DNA of 64,000 nucleotides, from NCBI GenBank assembly GCA_963741495.1, contig CAVUID010000017.1, positions 62,001-126,000 of the forward strand. Direction: 5' to 3'. Source of the stretch: Sulfurimicrobium sp963741495. GTDB taxonomy: Bacteria > Pseudomonadota > Gammaproteobacteria > Burkholderiales > Sulfuricellaceae. Shown here in pieces: positions 17,801-25,879 of this stretch (positions are counted from its first letter, which is position 1; each line of letters opens with the position of its first letter). The notes beneath the pieces are model-generated. The model did not search any database, was not told the origin of the DNA, and saw only the letters and a list, made by a program, of their open reading frames with translations. The position numbers were made by a program, and so were the translations under genes.

Positions 17801-18457
17801 CCCGCCAAAGCGCACTGAAACCGGGCCGGTCTTGACCTCGGCACCGAGGTAGGCTTCTGTCGAAGTGTATACGGTGGGCTCAAGCCCAAAGACCGCATCA
17901 GGAGAACCGCGATCCTCATGGCTGCGGCTATTTTGCACACCGCCAAAGATATTGCTGTTCCCTGACAGGTCATACTGGCCATCGAATCCAACCCAATAAT
18001 CATCGACGTTTTCCGAATTGTGATCTCGATAACGATCAAAATCGCCACCCGCATTGAAGTTCAGCCTATGCTGGCTCCAGTTGGATTTGGCCACCAGCGA
18101 AGGGGTCAGGGTAGTAATCGAATCCGAAACATCATTTTTGCGCAGGGCGTAGATATTGCTGTCGTGGGTTTGCGTGAGCGCCAGTTCCGGGAACAGCAGG
18201 AAACTGCCATACGGAATTCCGACCATCTGCGCATAATCCTGCTCTACTTGAGCTTTGGCTTTGCGGGTATCGAAAGTTTTCAGCGGCGTCACCACAACCG
18301 ATGACGGCATGGTACGTCCGGCGCTCGTTTCCTGCTGGGAGGCAGTTCCACCCTGTGTTTGTACGGGTGGCGGAGCAGGCGGCTCGGCGTAGCTGAAGTT
18401 GCTGGCAATAGCGAGTCCGACCAGAACGGATAACTTGTTTTTAGTGAATTGTTTCAT
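14894..18457 (-). CDS. Outer-membrane protein: BBP2-type barrel fused to an MtrB/PioB-like barrel (1187 aa)
   Basis: A signal peptide (cleavage after SYA, residue 24) and a Pro/Gln/Thr-rich stretch precede two barrel regions. Residues about 80-450 match my recollection of the beta-barrel porin 2 (BBP2) family: GSFLLFPELALTQTHDSN, RSHEDRGSPDAVFGLEPT, TNDDRDRTLTSVGGRVGY, IDDYGFQRSSDGY and QNYDDARFNDLDRAYFGA. A short linker (about 451-470) leads to some 717 residues of alternating amphipathic strands, starting near YFDYTGGVGRGMSHYLERYD and ending GLNYRL. This second part has the size of MtrB/PioB, the sheath of a trans-outer-membrane cytochrome. The gene starts 14 bases after the decaheme cytochrome stop, which strongly supports that role. 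MtrB itself is about 700 residues, so this protein is much longer. I saw no cysteine. The N-terminal call is confident; the second rests on size, position and style. Confidence 0.82.
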   Translation of the reverse strand: MKQFTKNKLSVLVGLAIASNFSYAEPPAPPPVQTQGGTASQQETSAGRTMPSSVVVTPLKTFDTRKAKAQVEQDYAQMVGIPYGSFLLFPELALTQTHDSNIYALRKNDVSDSITTLTPSLVAKSNWSQHRLNFNAGGDFDRYRDHNSENVDDYWVGFDGQYDLSGNSNIFGGVQNSRSHEDRGSPDAVFGLEPTVYTSTEAYLGAEVKTGPVSVRFGGIHEDLDYRTPTGMAAPNSTNDDRDRTLTSVGGRVGYDVTPTVMPFVQAATDTRSYNRSIDDYGFQRSSDGYRAAVGAVFRPNVTLQGEAFVGRMHQNYDDARFNDLDRAYFGANLSWKPVPGTRLTAFVDRSLGETTISGSAGYVDSTVGMHVERPISPDLVANAGIAYSISEYQGIDRTDRVTDAGAGIKYYISPTVYLGADYRMLNRDSSSLEGNYFRDIVMFSVGFTPARQRIKTENGSADGIQAGDVAELHGQIMPKLAYFDYTGGVGRGMSHYLERYDYRQNNFGDSTSDNLIADIDLNLLYADAKHDLLQLEREGFGANNQHTRLRGNSDFVKFNAHHSVYTSATGGIDYLYNPNVVAGGTDANYDLAGNTGESQHVAYFNADSPDTSYKVTRTSYGASIQAKPAAFNGLGSVELSYKGYTRDGNQVANYILSQHDFAAPDAAATALREKTQWRGYSRVIDEQNRNLAFNLTLNPQDSWLFNYEFSIDKFQNNAPSVTMNNVSQWSGIAFSGGGLHFQNTVDPNRPLNFVADSTQFTNSLRMTKQFSEWAVLGAGVSMSRLQQDTFGPEYDLGYTEGRNDTDSAYLTGKFNVSQSVGLEAFMRYNKRENNSSFPVAGFYEVLSNKDDERLVAPRINKVTSKTYGLEAKLYPRFLKTSWSAGWTHEDKDRDLTYGEGPALVAPMTLYGVSSSSDEVFIKLVSRPAKGWMVRVTPSYLWADQTGLVTEPEEMLKLKAVVSYTRPEWNELLVSGYYNYTDKKNGLLSYAGYTVTGAAGGAGSLQTGYFNASQAQKMDSTIQSAGLNLSLVPVEDVKASLGYAWSQTDFSSYYFSTNRLRYHYLYVPDSTIPTSTDFLVLGQPNYKVNTHTLSAGLEKQWSRYLFSGSYSLTWSEGNNASGLPEPLPEADAKVDNYLHSLSLGIEYAWKKNMSLRGTYIYDYYKDHVYHDLSGGYNTLILGLNYRL

Positions 18458-18471
18458 GTCGCCTTCCCCTC

Positions 18472-19476
18472 TCAGTAGCGCAACATTGGATCTTGGTGGC
18501 TACCGTGAATTGCGCCATGGCAGTTGGTGCAACCCCTGAGCACGGCGCCTGTTATTCTTCTGTCCCCCACGACGGAAGGCTCTGTAACCGTTCCATAGCC
18601 ATGCTTGCCTTGCGCTATGGCATGACACTGCAGGCAGACCGCCGGCTGCGACACCGTCAACAGTCGGCGACTGGCCGAACCATGCGGCGCATGACAGCTC
18701 ATGCAATCCTCCACCACGGGCGCATGCTCAAACACTTTTGGCCCGCGAACGGCCTGGTGGCAGCTCAGGCACTGCTCGTTCTTGCTCTTCAGGATGGTTT
18801 GCGTGCCGCCATGCACATCGTGACAACTGTCACATGCCATGGCGCCTTCTTTGACGGGGTGATGAGAACTCATGTTCAATGACGAAGCGACATCCTGATG
18901 GCACTTCACGCACACAGCCGAATTCTTGTCCATCTTGCTGGCAGTCAGGTTCGAGCTTTTGCTCAGTGGCGAGGCATGCACCGTATGACAGTCGGTGCAA
19001 CTGCCGCCCGCTTTGCTGTGCGCGCTGAAGCTCCAGTTCATCAGCTTTTTATCTTTACCGTGGCAGCTTGTGCATTCCTTGCTTTGCGGCATTTCAATCG
19101 AGCCCTTGCCAGGCTCGCCTCTGACCAATGCCTGCCGGTGCGCTTTGCCCCCAGTGTGGCAGGATTCGCATTTGCCATGGTCATGCTCAGGACGAGTCTT
19201 GTCCCCTTTGATGATCGCATGGCAGTCCGCACATTCCAGGTCGAGAATGCCATGTCCGGCCCTTTTGTATGCCTTAAGCTTTTGAACCGGCGTTTTTGCC
19301 TCGTCTATGGTCGTCTCGGACTGAGTATCAGAAACTGCTGGATTGCCCCCCTTGAATTCCTCCGCCTTCTGAGCCGGCGTGATTGGCCTTTCTAAAGCCG
19401 AGGCTGGCTGACAGGCAAGGAAAAGCAACGCAGCAACAGCCAGAGACGCCGAAAGACGCTTGTGAAGTGTTGTCAT
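18472..19476 (-). CDS. Decaheme c-type cytochrome, MtrA/DmsE/PioA family
   Basis: This 334-residue exported protein (signal peptide ending PASA) has exactly ten CxxCH motifs: CADCH, CESCH, CTSCH, CTDCH, CVKCH, CDSCH, CLSCH, CMSCH, CLQCH, CTNCH. Length and haem count match MtrA/MtoA/DmsE, the periplasmic electron wire inserted in an MtrB-type barrel. The CMSCHAPHGS segment is typical of DmsE-like members. It is first in a two-gene unit with the barrel. No extracellular MtrC/OmcA-like cytochrome is nearby, so the outer partner or substrate is unknown; Fe(II) oxidation, as with MtoA, is one possibility. Confidence 0.92.
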   Translation of the reverse strand: MTTLHKRLSASLAVAALLFLACQPASALERPITPAQKAEEFKGGNPAVSDTQSETTIDEAKTPVQKLKAYKRAGHGILDLECADCHAIIKGDKTRPEHDHGKCESCHTGGKAHRQALVRGEPGKGSIEMPQSKECTSCHGKDKKLMNWSFSAHSKAGGSCTDCHTVHASPLSKSSNLTASKMDKNSAVCVKCHQDVASSLNMSSHHPVKEGAMACDSCHDVHGGTQTILKSKNEQCLSCHQAVRGPKVFEHAPVVEDCMSCHAPHGSASRRLLTVSQPAVCLQCHAIAQGKHGYGTVTEPSVVGDRRITGAVLRGCTNCHGAIHGSHQDPMLRY

Positions 19477-19600
19477 TTTGTGACTCTCATTTTTCTATTG
19501 ATTATGATTATTTATAATTTTTATGGATTGCGGAAAAGCATCGGATCCAGCCATGAGCCTCACCCGCGTACAAAGGTAGCACTCCGTCCTAATAAAGGCA

Positions 19601-19614
19601 TTGATGATTATCAA
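19601..19614. promoter_or_regulatory. FNR box between the decaheme cytochrome and the Fnr-type regulator
   Basis: The sequence TTGATGATTATCAA is a perfect FNR box (TTGAT-N4-ATCAA). It lies 124 bases upstream of the cytochrome start and 102 bases upstream of the regulator start, so it could control both divergent genes. A weaker match (TTGAT-N4-ATTAT) lies at 19498-19511, close to the cytochrome start. Confidence 0.8.
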
Positions 19615-19658
19615 TCTGATAATGCATGGCATGATATTTGCATTTAGGTTAGCCTGCT

Positions 19659-19680
19659 GGTACCAAAATTTTTTGGTACC
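19659..19680 (+). promoter_or_regulatory. Perfect 22-nt inverted repeat with T-tract in the leader of the Fnr-type gene
   Basis: GGTACCAAAA and TTTTGGTACC are separated by two T and followed by ATTTTTT. This could be an operator for a dimeric regulator or, as RNA, a short attenuator-like hairpin 36 bases before the regulator start codon. Confidence 0.45.
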
Positions 19681-19716
19681 ATTTTTTCCCGCAACAACAT
19701 CCAACCTAAAGAGCCG

Positions 19717-20442
19717 ATGAAACAAAGCGATCGAAAGAAACCTTATTGCACCGACATCACCTGGGAAGGCCGCGCCGACTGCAAGCATTGCGCCATTCGT
19801 GAACGGGTCCTGTTTTCCGAGATTTCCAATGAAGATCTGGATGAAATACTGCACACCATTGACCACCTGTGTTACCCGACACATGCCGCGCTTTATCAGC
19901 TGGGCGAAACGGGAAAGTCTCTTTTCACTATTCGCAGCGGGCTGGTCAAGCTGATCCAGTACCTTCCCAATGGCAACCAGCGTATCGTGCGCCTGCTGAA
20001 ACCCGGCTCGGTGGCCGGACTGGAACTGGTGGTCGGACAGGATTACCGCCATACCGCGATAGTGATGGAAAATACCAAGGTCTGTCGCATCCCGATGGCA
20101 GTTATCGAACACCTGGGTATCGACCATCCTCAGCTCAGCCATCAGATGGCGCTGCGCTGGCAGCAAAGCGTGAACGATGCCGAGCGCTTCATTACCGAAC
20201 TGTCCTCAGGGACGGCTGAATCCCGTGTCGCGCACCTGTTGCTGTTTTTTCAGAGTGAATCACCGAAAGGGGATTGCAAAACCATCAGCCGCGAAGACAT
20301 GGGCGCCATGCTCGGCATCACCACTGAAACCGCCAGTCGGGTGATGGCGGACTTCAAACGGCGCAGCATCACGCAAGAAATATCCGCGCACCATTGCCAA
20401 TGCGACACTTCAAAACTGAATCAGATCATCAACGAAAGATAA
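19717..20442 (+). CDS. Crp/Fnr-family regulator with FNR-like cysteines
   Basis: This 241-residue regulator has a cNMP-binding-like beta-roll (about 30-140), a dimerisation helix and a C-terminal HTH (about 188-218, ISREDMGAMLGITTETASRV). The recognition helix keeps the E..SR pattern used by FNR to read TTGAT. Cysteines at 11, 22, 25 and 123 (KVCRIPM, matching the central FNR ligand) could hold a [4Fe-4S] cluster; the CxxC spacing differs from E. coli FNR, and a further Cys is at 52. It is divergent from the decaheme cytochrome, with an FNR box between them, so it probably regulates that operon and itself (inference). Confidence 0.88.
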   Translation: MKQSDRKKPYCTDITWEGRADCKHCAIRERVLFSEISNEDLDEILHTIDHLCYPTHAALYQLGETGKSLFTIRSGLVKLIQYLPNGNQRIVRLLKPGSVAGLELVVGQDYRHTAIVMENTKVCRIPMAVIEHLGIDHPQLSHQMALRWQQSVNDAERFITELSSGTAESRVAHLLLFFQSESPKGDCKTISREDMGAMLGITTETASRVMADFKRRSITQEISAHHCQCDTSKLNQIINER

Positions 20443-20540
20443 CTCTCGCAGCATCAACCTGCGCCAAAGAGGAACACTGAACCCTCGACAAAACGGGCAC
20501 TCATAAACCGTACCCGTTGAATGTCCCCGCATCAATTCTG

Positions 20541-21014
20541 CTACTGTTTTTGCAACTGTTGCTGGGTTTGCTCCCTGACCTGCTCGCGCGTCTGCACTCT
20601 GGCTTCATCGCCGACCCCCGAGCCATCCTTCTGCCGGGTCTGCTGTTCCGTCTGTTGCTGGGTTTGCTGTTTAACCTTGCCGGGGCTCTCGCTCTTGGCC
20701 TTGGTCTGCGTTTTTTGCTGAGTCTGCACCTTGACCCGCTCACGAACCTGCACCTTCGACTTGGCACCATCGCCCGTTCCAGAACCATCCTTCAAGCGAT
20801 CACGAATCCGATCACGGTCCTGATCCGGAGTCTGATCCCGTGCTTTGTCCTGGCTCTGGGTTGTTTCGCCCTGACCGAAGCCGTTTCCTCCCATGCCACT
20901 TCCCCCGCCACCACTTCCCCCACCGCCGCCACCACCTCCCCCTGCAGCGTAGGCTGTGCTTCCAACCGCCAGTGCGGCAGCAATCAAGACCGTTATCAAA
21001 CAAGATTTGCGCAT
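20541..21014 (-). CDS. Exported Gly-rich/Gln-Lys-Arg-rich repeat protein, unknown
   Basis: From MRKSCLITVL (21014) the gene encodes 157 residues. A signal peptide ending AYA is followed by a poly-Gly stretch and then a charged Gln/Thr/Lys/Arg-rich region. That region contains an internal duplication: KDGSGTGDGAKSKVQVRERV and KDGSGVGDEARVQTREQVRE, each followed by QTQQ. It looks intrinsically disordered or coiled-coil. It is a separate transcription unit from the Fnr-type gene, and no family is recognised. It is the third exported low-complexity protein in this part of the window. Confidence 0.65.
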   Translation of the reverse strand: MRKSCLITVLIAAALAVGSTAYAAGGGGGGGGGSGGGGSGMGGNGFGQGETTQSQDKARDQTPDQDRDRIRDRLKDGSGTGDGAKSKVQVRERVKVQTQQKTQTKAKSESPGKVKQQTQQQTEQQTRQKDGSGVGDEARVQTREQVREQTQQQLQKQ

Positions 21015-21195
21015 GACGCTCTCCTTATCACTGATCACACTGAATCAAAGACTTTCAGTAGTTGAATAGTGATTCTAAATTGCTGATTTGTAAATGATAT
21101 ATGTCAATTGACTAGACATCGCAAAGCAACGCCGGCGCGAGTATTTCTTGTTTACCTCCCGAGTGAGTATAATTCAGGCTTTTGTTTGCCCGACT

Positions 21196-22119
21196 ATGCT
21201 GATTTTTCGAGGAATTCCCGCCAGTGACGGGCCGGTTGCGCTGACGATCGGCAACTTCGACGGCGTTCATCTGGGTCACCAGGCCATGCTGCAACGCATG
21301 GAAGATGCGGCAAAGAAGCGCGGCCTGCCAGCCTGCGTGATGACTTTCGAACCGCATCCACGCGAACTTTTCACGCCTGACAAAGCACCCACCCGTCTCA
21401 CCAACCTGCGCGAGAAACTGGAACTGTTTGAAGCCTATGGCGTGGAGCAGGTGTTCATCTGCCGTTTCAACAAACGTTTCTCCAGTATTCCCGCGGACGA
21501 ATTCGTGAGCGAAATGCTGCACCAGCGGCTCAAGGCCAAATGGATGCTGATCGGCGACGATTTCCGCTTTGGCGCCAAACGCGCGGGCGACCTGGCCCTG
21601 CTGAGCGAAGCCGGCCCGAGGCTGGGATTCGAAGTCGAAGCCATGCACAGCGTGGTGGAAGCAGGGCTACGTGTTTCCAGCACGGCAGTACGCGACGCGC
21701 TGGCGGGCGGCGATCTCAAACTGGCACACACGCTGCTCGGGCGCCCCTACAGCATCAGCGGCCGCGTCGAACACGGCGACAACCTCGGCCACAAGATCGG
21801 CTTTCCCACTGCAAACATCCAGCTCAAGCACAACCGCCCGCCGCTGTGGGGCATTTTTGCGGTCGAGGTTCATGGCATCGGTGATAAGCCGCTGCAAGGC
21901 GCGGCCAGCCTGGGCGTGCGCCCGACCGTAAAAAGCAACGGTCGCCCTACGCTGGAAGTGCATCTGTTCAATTTCGACCGCCAGATCTACAACCGGCATG
22001 TGCGGGTGGATTTCCTGCACAAACTGCGCGATGAAATGAAATTCCCCGATCTGGAAACGCTGACTGCGCAAATCGCGGCCGATGTAAAAGACACGAAACA
22101 ATTCTTTATTAACCGCTAA
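21196..22119 (+). CDS. ribF: Bifunctional riboflavin kinase/FAD synthetase RibF
   Basis: This 307-residue protein makes FMN and FAD from riboflavin. The N-terminal FMN adenylyltransferase domain shows GNFDGVHLGHQAML and IGDDFRFGAKRAGD. The C-terminal kinase domain shows GRPYSISGRVEHGDNLGHKI, GFPTANIQ and GVRPTV. The ATG at 21196 (MLIFRGIP) is preferred over the longer ORF start at 21148. It heads the conserved ribF-ileS-lspA-fkpB-ispH order. Confidence 0.95.
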   Translation: MLIFRGIPASDGPVALTIGNFDGVHLGHQAMLQRMEDAAKKRGLPACVMTFEPHPRELFTPDKAPTRLTNLREKLELFEAYGVEQVFICRFNKRFSSIPADEFVSEMLHQRLKAKWMLIGDDFRFGAKRAGDLALLSEAGPRLGFEVEAMHSVVEAGLRVSSTAVRDALAGGDLKLAHTLLGRPYSISGRVEHGDNLGHKIGFPTANIQLKHNRPPLWGIFAVEVHGIGDKPLQGAASLGVRPTVKSNGRPTLEVHLFNFDRQIYNRHVRVDFLHKLRDEMKFPDLETLTAQIAADVKDTKQFFINR

Positions 22120-22191
22120 GGACGCAATGGTACGCAAAGGTTTTGAATAATGGTTTGGCTCTCCTTTGCGTACCTTCGCGTCCCTTGCGGT
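22112..22191. repeat. Dispersed long inverted repeat (CGCAAAGG type) between ribF and ileS
   Basis: Arms 22112-22140 and 22163-22191 are about 29 nt each, nearly complementary and separated by 22 nt. The left arm contains GGACGCAATGGTACGCAAAGG-like sequence and overlaps the ribF stop. Related elements lie at 29669-29799 and, in a second sequence type, at 26826-26908 and 40590-40709. Confidence 0.8.
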
Positions 22192-22203
22192 AAGAGGTTT
22201 TAA

Positions 22204-24976
22204 ATGGCTGATTACAAAAACACGCTCAATCTACCCGACACCCCCTTCCCGATGCGCGGCGACCTCGCCAAGCGCGAGCCGGCCTGGGTCAAGCAGTGGC
22301 AGGAAAAAAAGCTCTACCAGCGTATCCGTGCAGCTAGCGCAGGCCGCCCAAAATTCATCCTGCACGACGGCCCGCCCTATGCCAATGGCGACATCCATAT
22401 CGGCCACGCGGTCAACAAGATTCTCAAGGACATCATCGTCCGTTCCAAGACACTGGCCGGCTTCGACGCACCCTACGTGCCGGGCTGGGATTGCCATGGT
22501 CTGCCGATCGAGTTGCAGGTGGAAAAACAGCACGGCAAGGCCATCGACCCGGCGAAATTCCGTGAGCTGTGCCGCGATTATGCAGCAGGCCAGATCGAGC
22601 GCCAGAAGGCCGATTTCATCCGCCTCGGCGTGCTGGGCGAGTGGGACAACCCCTACCGCACCATGGATTTCAAGTTCGAAGCCGACATCATGCGCACCCT
22701 CGGGCGCATCCACGCCAACGGTTACCTCTATCAGGGCCAGAAGCCGGTGCACTGGTGCGTGGATTGCGGCTCCGCCCTGGCCGAAGCCGAAGTGGAATAT
22801 GAGGACAAGACCTCGCCCGCCATCGACGTGGCCTTTGCGGTCAAGGATGTCGCCGCCCTGGCCGCCGCGATGGGCATGAAAGCGCCCTCGCAGCCGGTGT
22901 ATGCCGTGATCTGGACCACCACGCCCTGGACCCTGCCCGCCAACCAGGCGGTGTCCGTGCATCCCGAATTCACCTACGACCTGATCCAGACGCCCAAGGG
23001 CATCCTGATCCTGGCGCAGGATCTGGCGGAAGCCTGCATCAGACGCTACGGATTTGAAACCGTGGAAGTTGTCGCCCAGGTCAAAGGGTCTGCACTGGAA
23101 CATCTGCAACTGCAGCACCCGTTCTACGAGCGCATCGTGCCCATCATCTGCGGCGAACATGTCACGCTCGACGCCGGTACCGGCCTGGTGCACACCGCCC
23201 CGGCGCACGGCCAGGACGACTATGTGATCGGCAGCAAGTACAAGCTGGCGGTGGATTGCCCGGTGGGCGACGACGGCAAGTTTTTCGAACGCACCCCGCT
23301 GGTCGGCGGCCAGTCGATCTGGGCCGCCAACAAGACCGTGCTGGAAATCCTCAATACCAACGGCATGCTGCTCAAGGACGAGAAGCTGCTGCACAGCTAC
23401 CCCCACTGCTGGCGCCACAAGACCCCGATCATTTTCCGCGCCACGCATCAGTGGTTCATCGGCATGGAGGCCAGCGGCGAGCATGCCAGCCTGCGCGAAG
23501 CCGCGCTGAAAGCGGTCGAGAACACCGAGTTCTTCCCTGCCTGGGGACGCGCCCGCCTCGAAGCCATGATCAGGAACCGCCCCGACTGGTGCGTCTCGCG
23601 CCAGCGCAACTGGGGCGTGCCGATGCCGCTGTTCGTGCACAAGGAAAGCGGCGAACTGCACCCGCGCACCCAGGAACTGCTGGAGCAGGTTGCCCAGCGC
23701 GTGGAACAGCAGGGCATCGAAGCCTGGTTCAGCCTGGATGCCGCCGATCTGCTGGGCGCCGATGCGGCCACTTACAAAAAAGTCAGCGACACCCTCGACG
23801 TGTGGTTCGATTCCGGCTCCAGCCACGCCTGCGTGCTGAAACAGCGCGATTATCTGGCGCACCCGGCCGACCTGTACCTGGAAGGCTCGGACCAGCATCG
23901 CGGCTGGTTCCAGTCAAGCCTGCTCACCGGTTGCACCACCGATGGCCATGCGCCCTACAAGGCGCTGCTGACCCACGGCTTCGTGGTCGACGGCCAATGG
24001 CCACAAGATGAGCAAGTCCAAGGGCAACGTGGTCGCACCGCAGAAGGTGATGGACACGCTGGGCGCCGACATCCTGCGCCTGTGGGTGGCTTCCACCGAC
24101 TATTCCGGCGAACTGACCATCTCCGACGAAATCCTCAAGCGCGTGAGCGAAAGTTATCGCCGCATCCGCAACACCCTGCGCTTCCTGCTCGCCAACCTGG
24201 CTGATTTCGATCCGGCACAGCACCAGTTGCCGGTGGAAGAGTGGCTGGAAATCGACCGCTATGCGCTGGCGCTGGCCGCCGGCTTCCAGGAAGAAGTGGC
24301 CGCTGACTATGGGCGCTACGAATTCCATCTGGTGGCGCAGAAGCTGCACTTCCTTCTGCTCCGAGGACCTGGGCGGTTTCTATCTCGACATCCTCAAGGA
24401 CCGTCTCTACACCGCCGGCACGGATTCCCATGCCCGCCGCTCGGCACAGAATGCGCTCCATCACCTCACCCACAGCCTGCTGCGCCTGCTCGCGCCGATC
24501 CTGAGCTTCACCGCCGAGGAAGCCTGGGCTGCGATGACGGGCAAGGCCGATGACAGTGTGTTCCTGCACACCTGGCACAGCTTTCCGCCCGTTTCCGGGG
24601 CGACGGAACTGCTGGCAAAATGGCAAGCCATTCGCGAACTGCGCGCCCGCGTCACCAAGGAACTGGAAACCGTGCGCGTCTCCGGCGCCATCGGCTCCTC
24701 GCTGCAGGCCGAGGTCGAAATCCAGGTGGGCGGCGAGTTGTTCGAATTGCTGCAAACGCTGGGCGACGACCTGCGCTTCGTGCTGATCACTTCGCAGGCC
24801 CGGAGTCGACAGAAGGCGCGGAGGAAAAAATCACCGTCAACGCCAGCACCCAGCAGAAATGCGAGCGCTGCTGGCACTACCGCGCCGAAGTCGGCTCGCA
24901 TGCCGAGCACCCGACCCTGTGCGGACGCTGCGTTTCCAACCTGTTCGGCGCCGGGGAAGCACGCTCCCATGCGTGA
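22204..24976 (+). CDS. ileS: Isoleucyl-tRNA synthetase, with three apparent single-base frameshifts
   Basis: Class I synthetase charging tRNA-Ile. Motifs run in order across three frames: GPPYANGDIHIGH (HIGH) and the editing domain in the first frame; KMSKSKGNVV after a +1 shift near 23998; CSEDLGGFYLDILKDRLYT after a +1 shift near 24346; and the zinc finger CERCWHYRAEVG...CGRC after a -1 shift near 24795. Corrected length is about 923 residues, normal for IleS. All domains survive and the gene is essential, so sequencing error is the likely explanation. The end overlaps lspA by 8 bases. Confidence 0.9.
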
Positions 24977-25445
24977 CTGGCGCCTGTGGCTGCTGGGCAG
25001 CGCGGTGGTCATCGCGCTTGATCTGCTGACCAAGCAGTGGGTGGTGCAGGCTTTCAGCTATGGCGACAGCCTGCCGCTCACTTCATTCTTCAATCTGGTG
25101 CGGGCACATAACAGCGGCGCAGCGTTCAGCTTTCTTGCCGAAGCCGGTGGCTGGCAGCGATTGTTTTTCATCGCCGTGGCCAGCATTGCCTCGGCAGTCA
25201 TCATCTACCTGCTCAGAAAACACCACCGGGAAACCCTGTTCAGCCTGTCCCTCAGCCTGGTGCTGGGCGGCGCGCTGGGCAACCTGATCGATCGCATCCG
25301 CTGGGGCTATGTGGTGGATTTCCTCGATTTCTTTTATGGCACTTACCACTGGCCGGCATTCAACGTGGCGGACATGGCCATAACCGGCGGCGTGATGCTG
25401 CTGATCCTGGACAGCCTGCGCAAGCCCGGAGGCAAGAAAACATGA
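24969..25445 (+). CDS. lspA: Lipoprotein signal peptidase (signal peptidase II)
   Basis: This 158-residue inner-membrane aspartyl protease, with four TM helices, removes signal peptides from prolipoproteins. Conserved elements include LDLLTKQWV, VRAHNSGAAFSF, GGALGNLIDRIRWGYVVDFLDF (first catalytic Asp region) and FNVADMAITGG (second catalytic Asp). The ATG at 24969 overlaps the ileS end and the stop overlaps fkpB by 4 bases. Confidence 0.95.
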   Translation: MRDWRLWLLGSAVVIALDLLTKQWVVQAFSYGDSLPLTSFFNLVRAHNSGAAFSFLAEAGGWQRLFFIAVASIASAVIIYLLRKHHRETLFSLSLSLVLGGALGNLIDRIRWGYVVDFLDFFYGTYHWPAFNVADMAITGGVMLLILDSLRKPGGKKT

Positions 25446-25879
25446 CACAAACCGCACTCTGGGGCGACAGGATCGCTTTGCATTACCGCCTGTTTTCCGA
25501 CGATGGCGCCGAGGCCATCAACACCTTCGACGACGAGGAGCCGGTCATCCTGACGCTGGGCAACGGCGAAATCGACTCCAACATGGAATCCTGCCTGATC
25601 GACCTGGAAGTCGGCAGGCGCTACACCTTCAGGCTGGAAGCAGAGCAGGCGTTTGGACCGCACAATCCGGAGCAGGTGATGGAACTGCCGCTGGACGCAT
25701 TCCCGGATGAAGAATTTGAAATCGGCAGCCTGATCGAATTCACCCTGCCCGATGGCGATACCCTGCCGGGGCAGATCATCAGCAAGACCAAGACCCATGC
25801 CACGGTGGATTTCAACCATCCCCTGAGTGGCTGCACAGTCAATTTCGAGGTCAAGATCATCGAGATTCTGGAGGCATAA
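25442..25879 (+). CDS. fkpB: FKBP-type peptidyl-prolyl isomerase, SlpA/FkpB type
   Basis: This 145-residue FKBP with an inserted IF domain is the SlyD/SlpA layout. Visible elements are the strands around VILTLGNGEID, LEVGRRYTFRLEAEQAFGPHNPEQV, the insert region and the closing DFNHPLSGCTVNFEVKIIEI. It lacks the His-rich tail of SlyD. It is joined to lspA and ispH by start-stop overlaps. SlpA-type PPIases normally sit between lspA and ispH, as here. Confidence 0.92.
   Translation: MTQTALWGDRIALHYRLFSDDGAEAINTFDDEEPVILTLGNGEIDSNMESCLIDLEVGRRYTFRLEAEQAFGPHNPEQVMELPLDAFPDEEFEIGSLIEFTLPDGDTLPGQIISKTKTHATVDFNHPLSGCTVNFEVKIIEILEA

Noticed and set aside
14894..18457. Two genes joined by error rather than a fusion
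   Set aside because: The frame is open throughout with no stop, no internal signal peptide and no ribosome site near residue 455, and no indel signs occur in this part of the window. It remains the main alternative and is listed as a test.
18472..19476. CRISPR-like or tandem DNA repeat suggested by recurring CxxCH codons
   Set aside because: The recurrence comes from haem motifs; spacing and intervening sequence are irregular. No CRISPR array was seen anywhere in the window.
22204..24976. ileS as a pseudogene
   Set aside because: All motifs survive in order across three frames, the corrected length is normal, the operon context is intact and many other genes here show the same single-base breaks.
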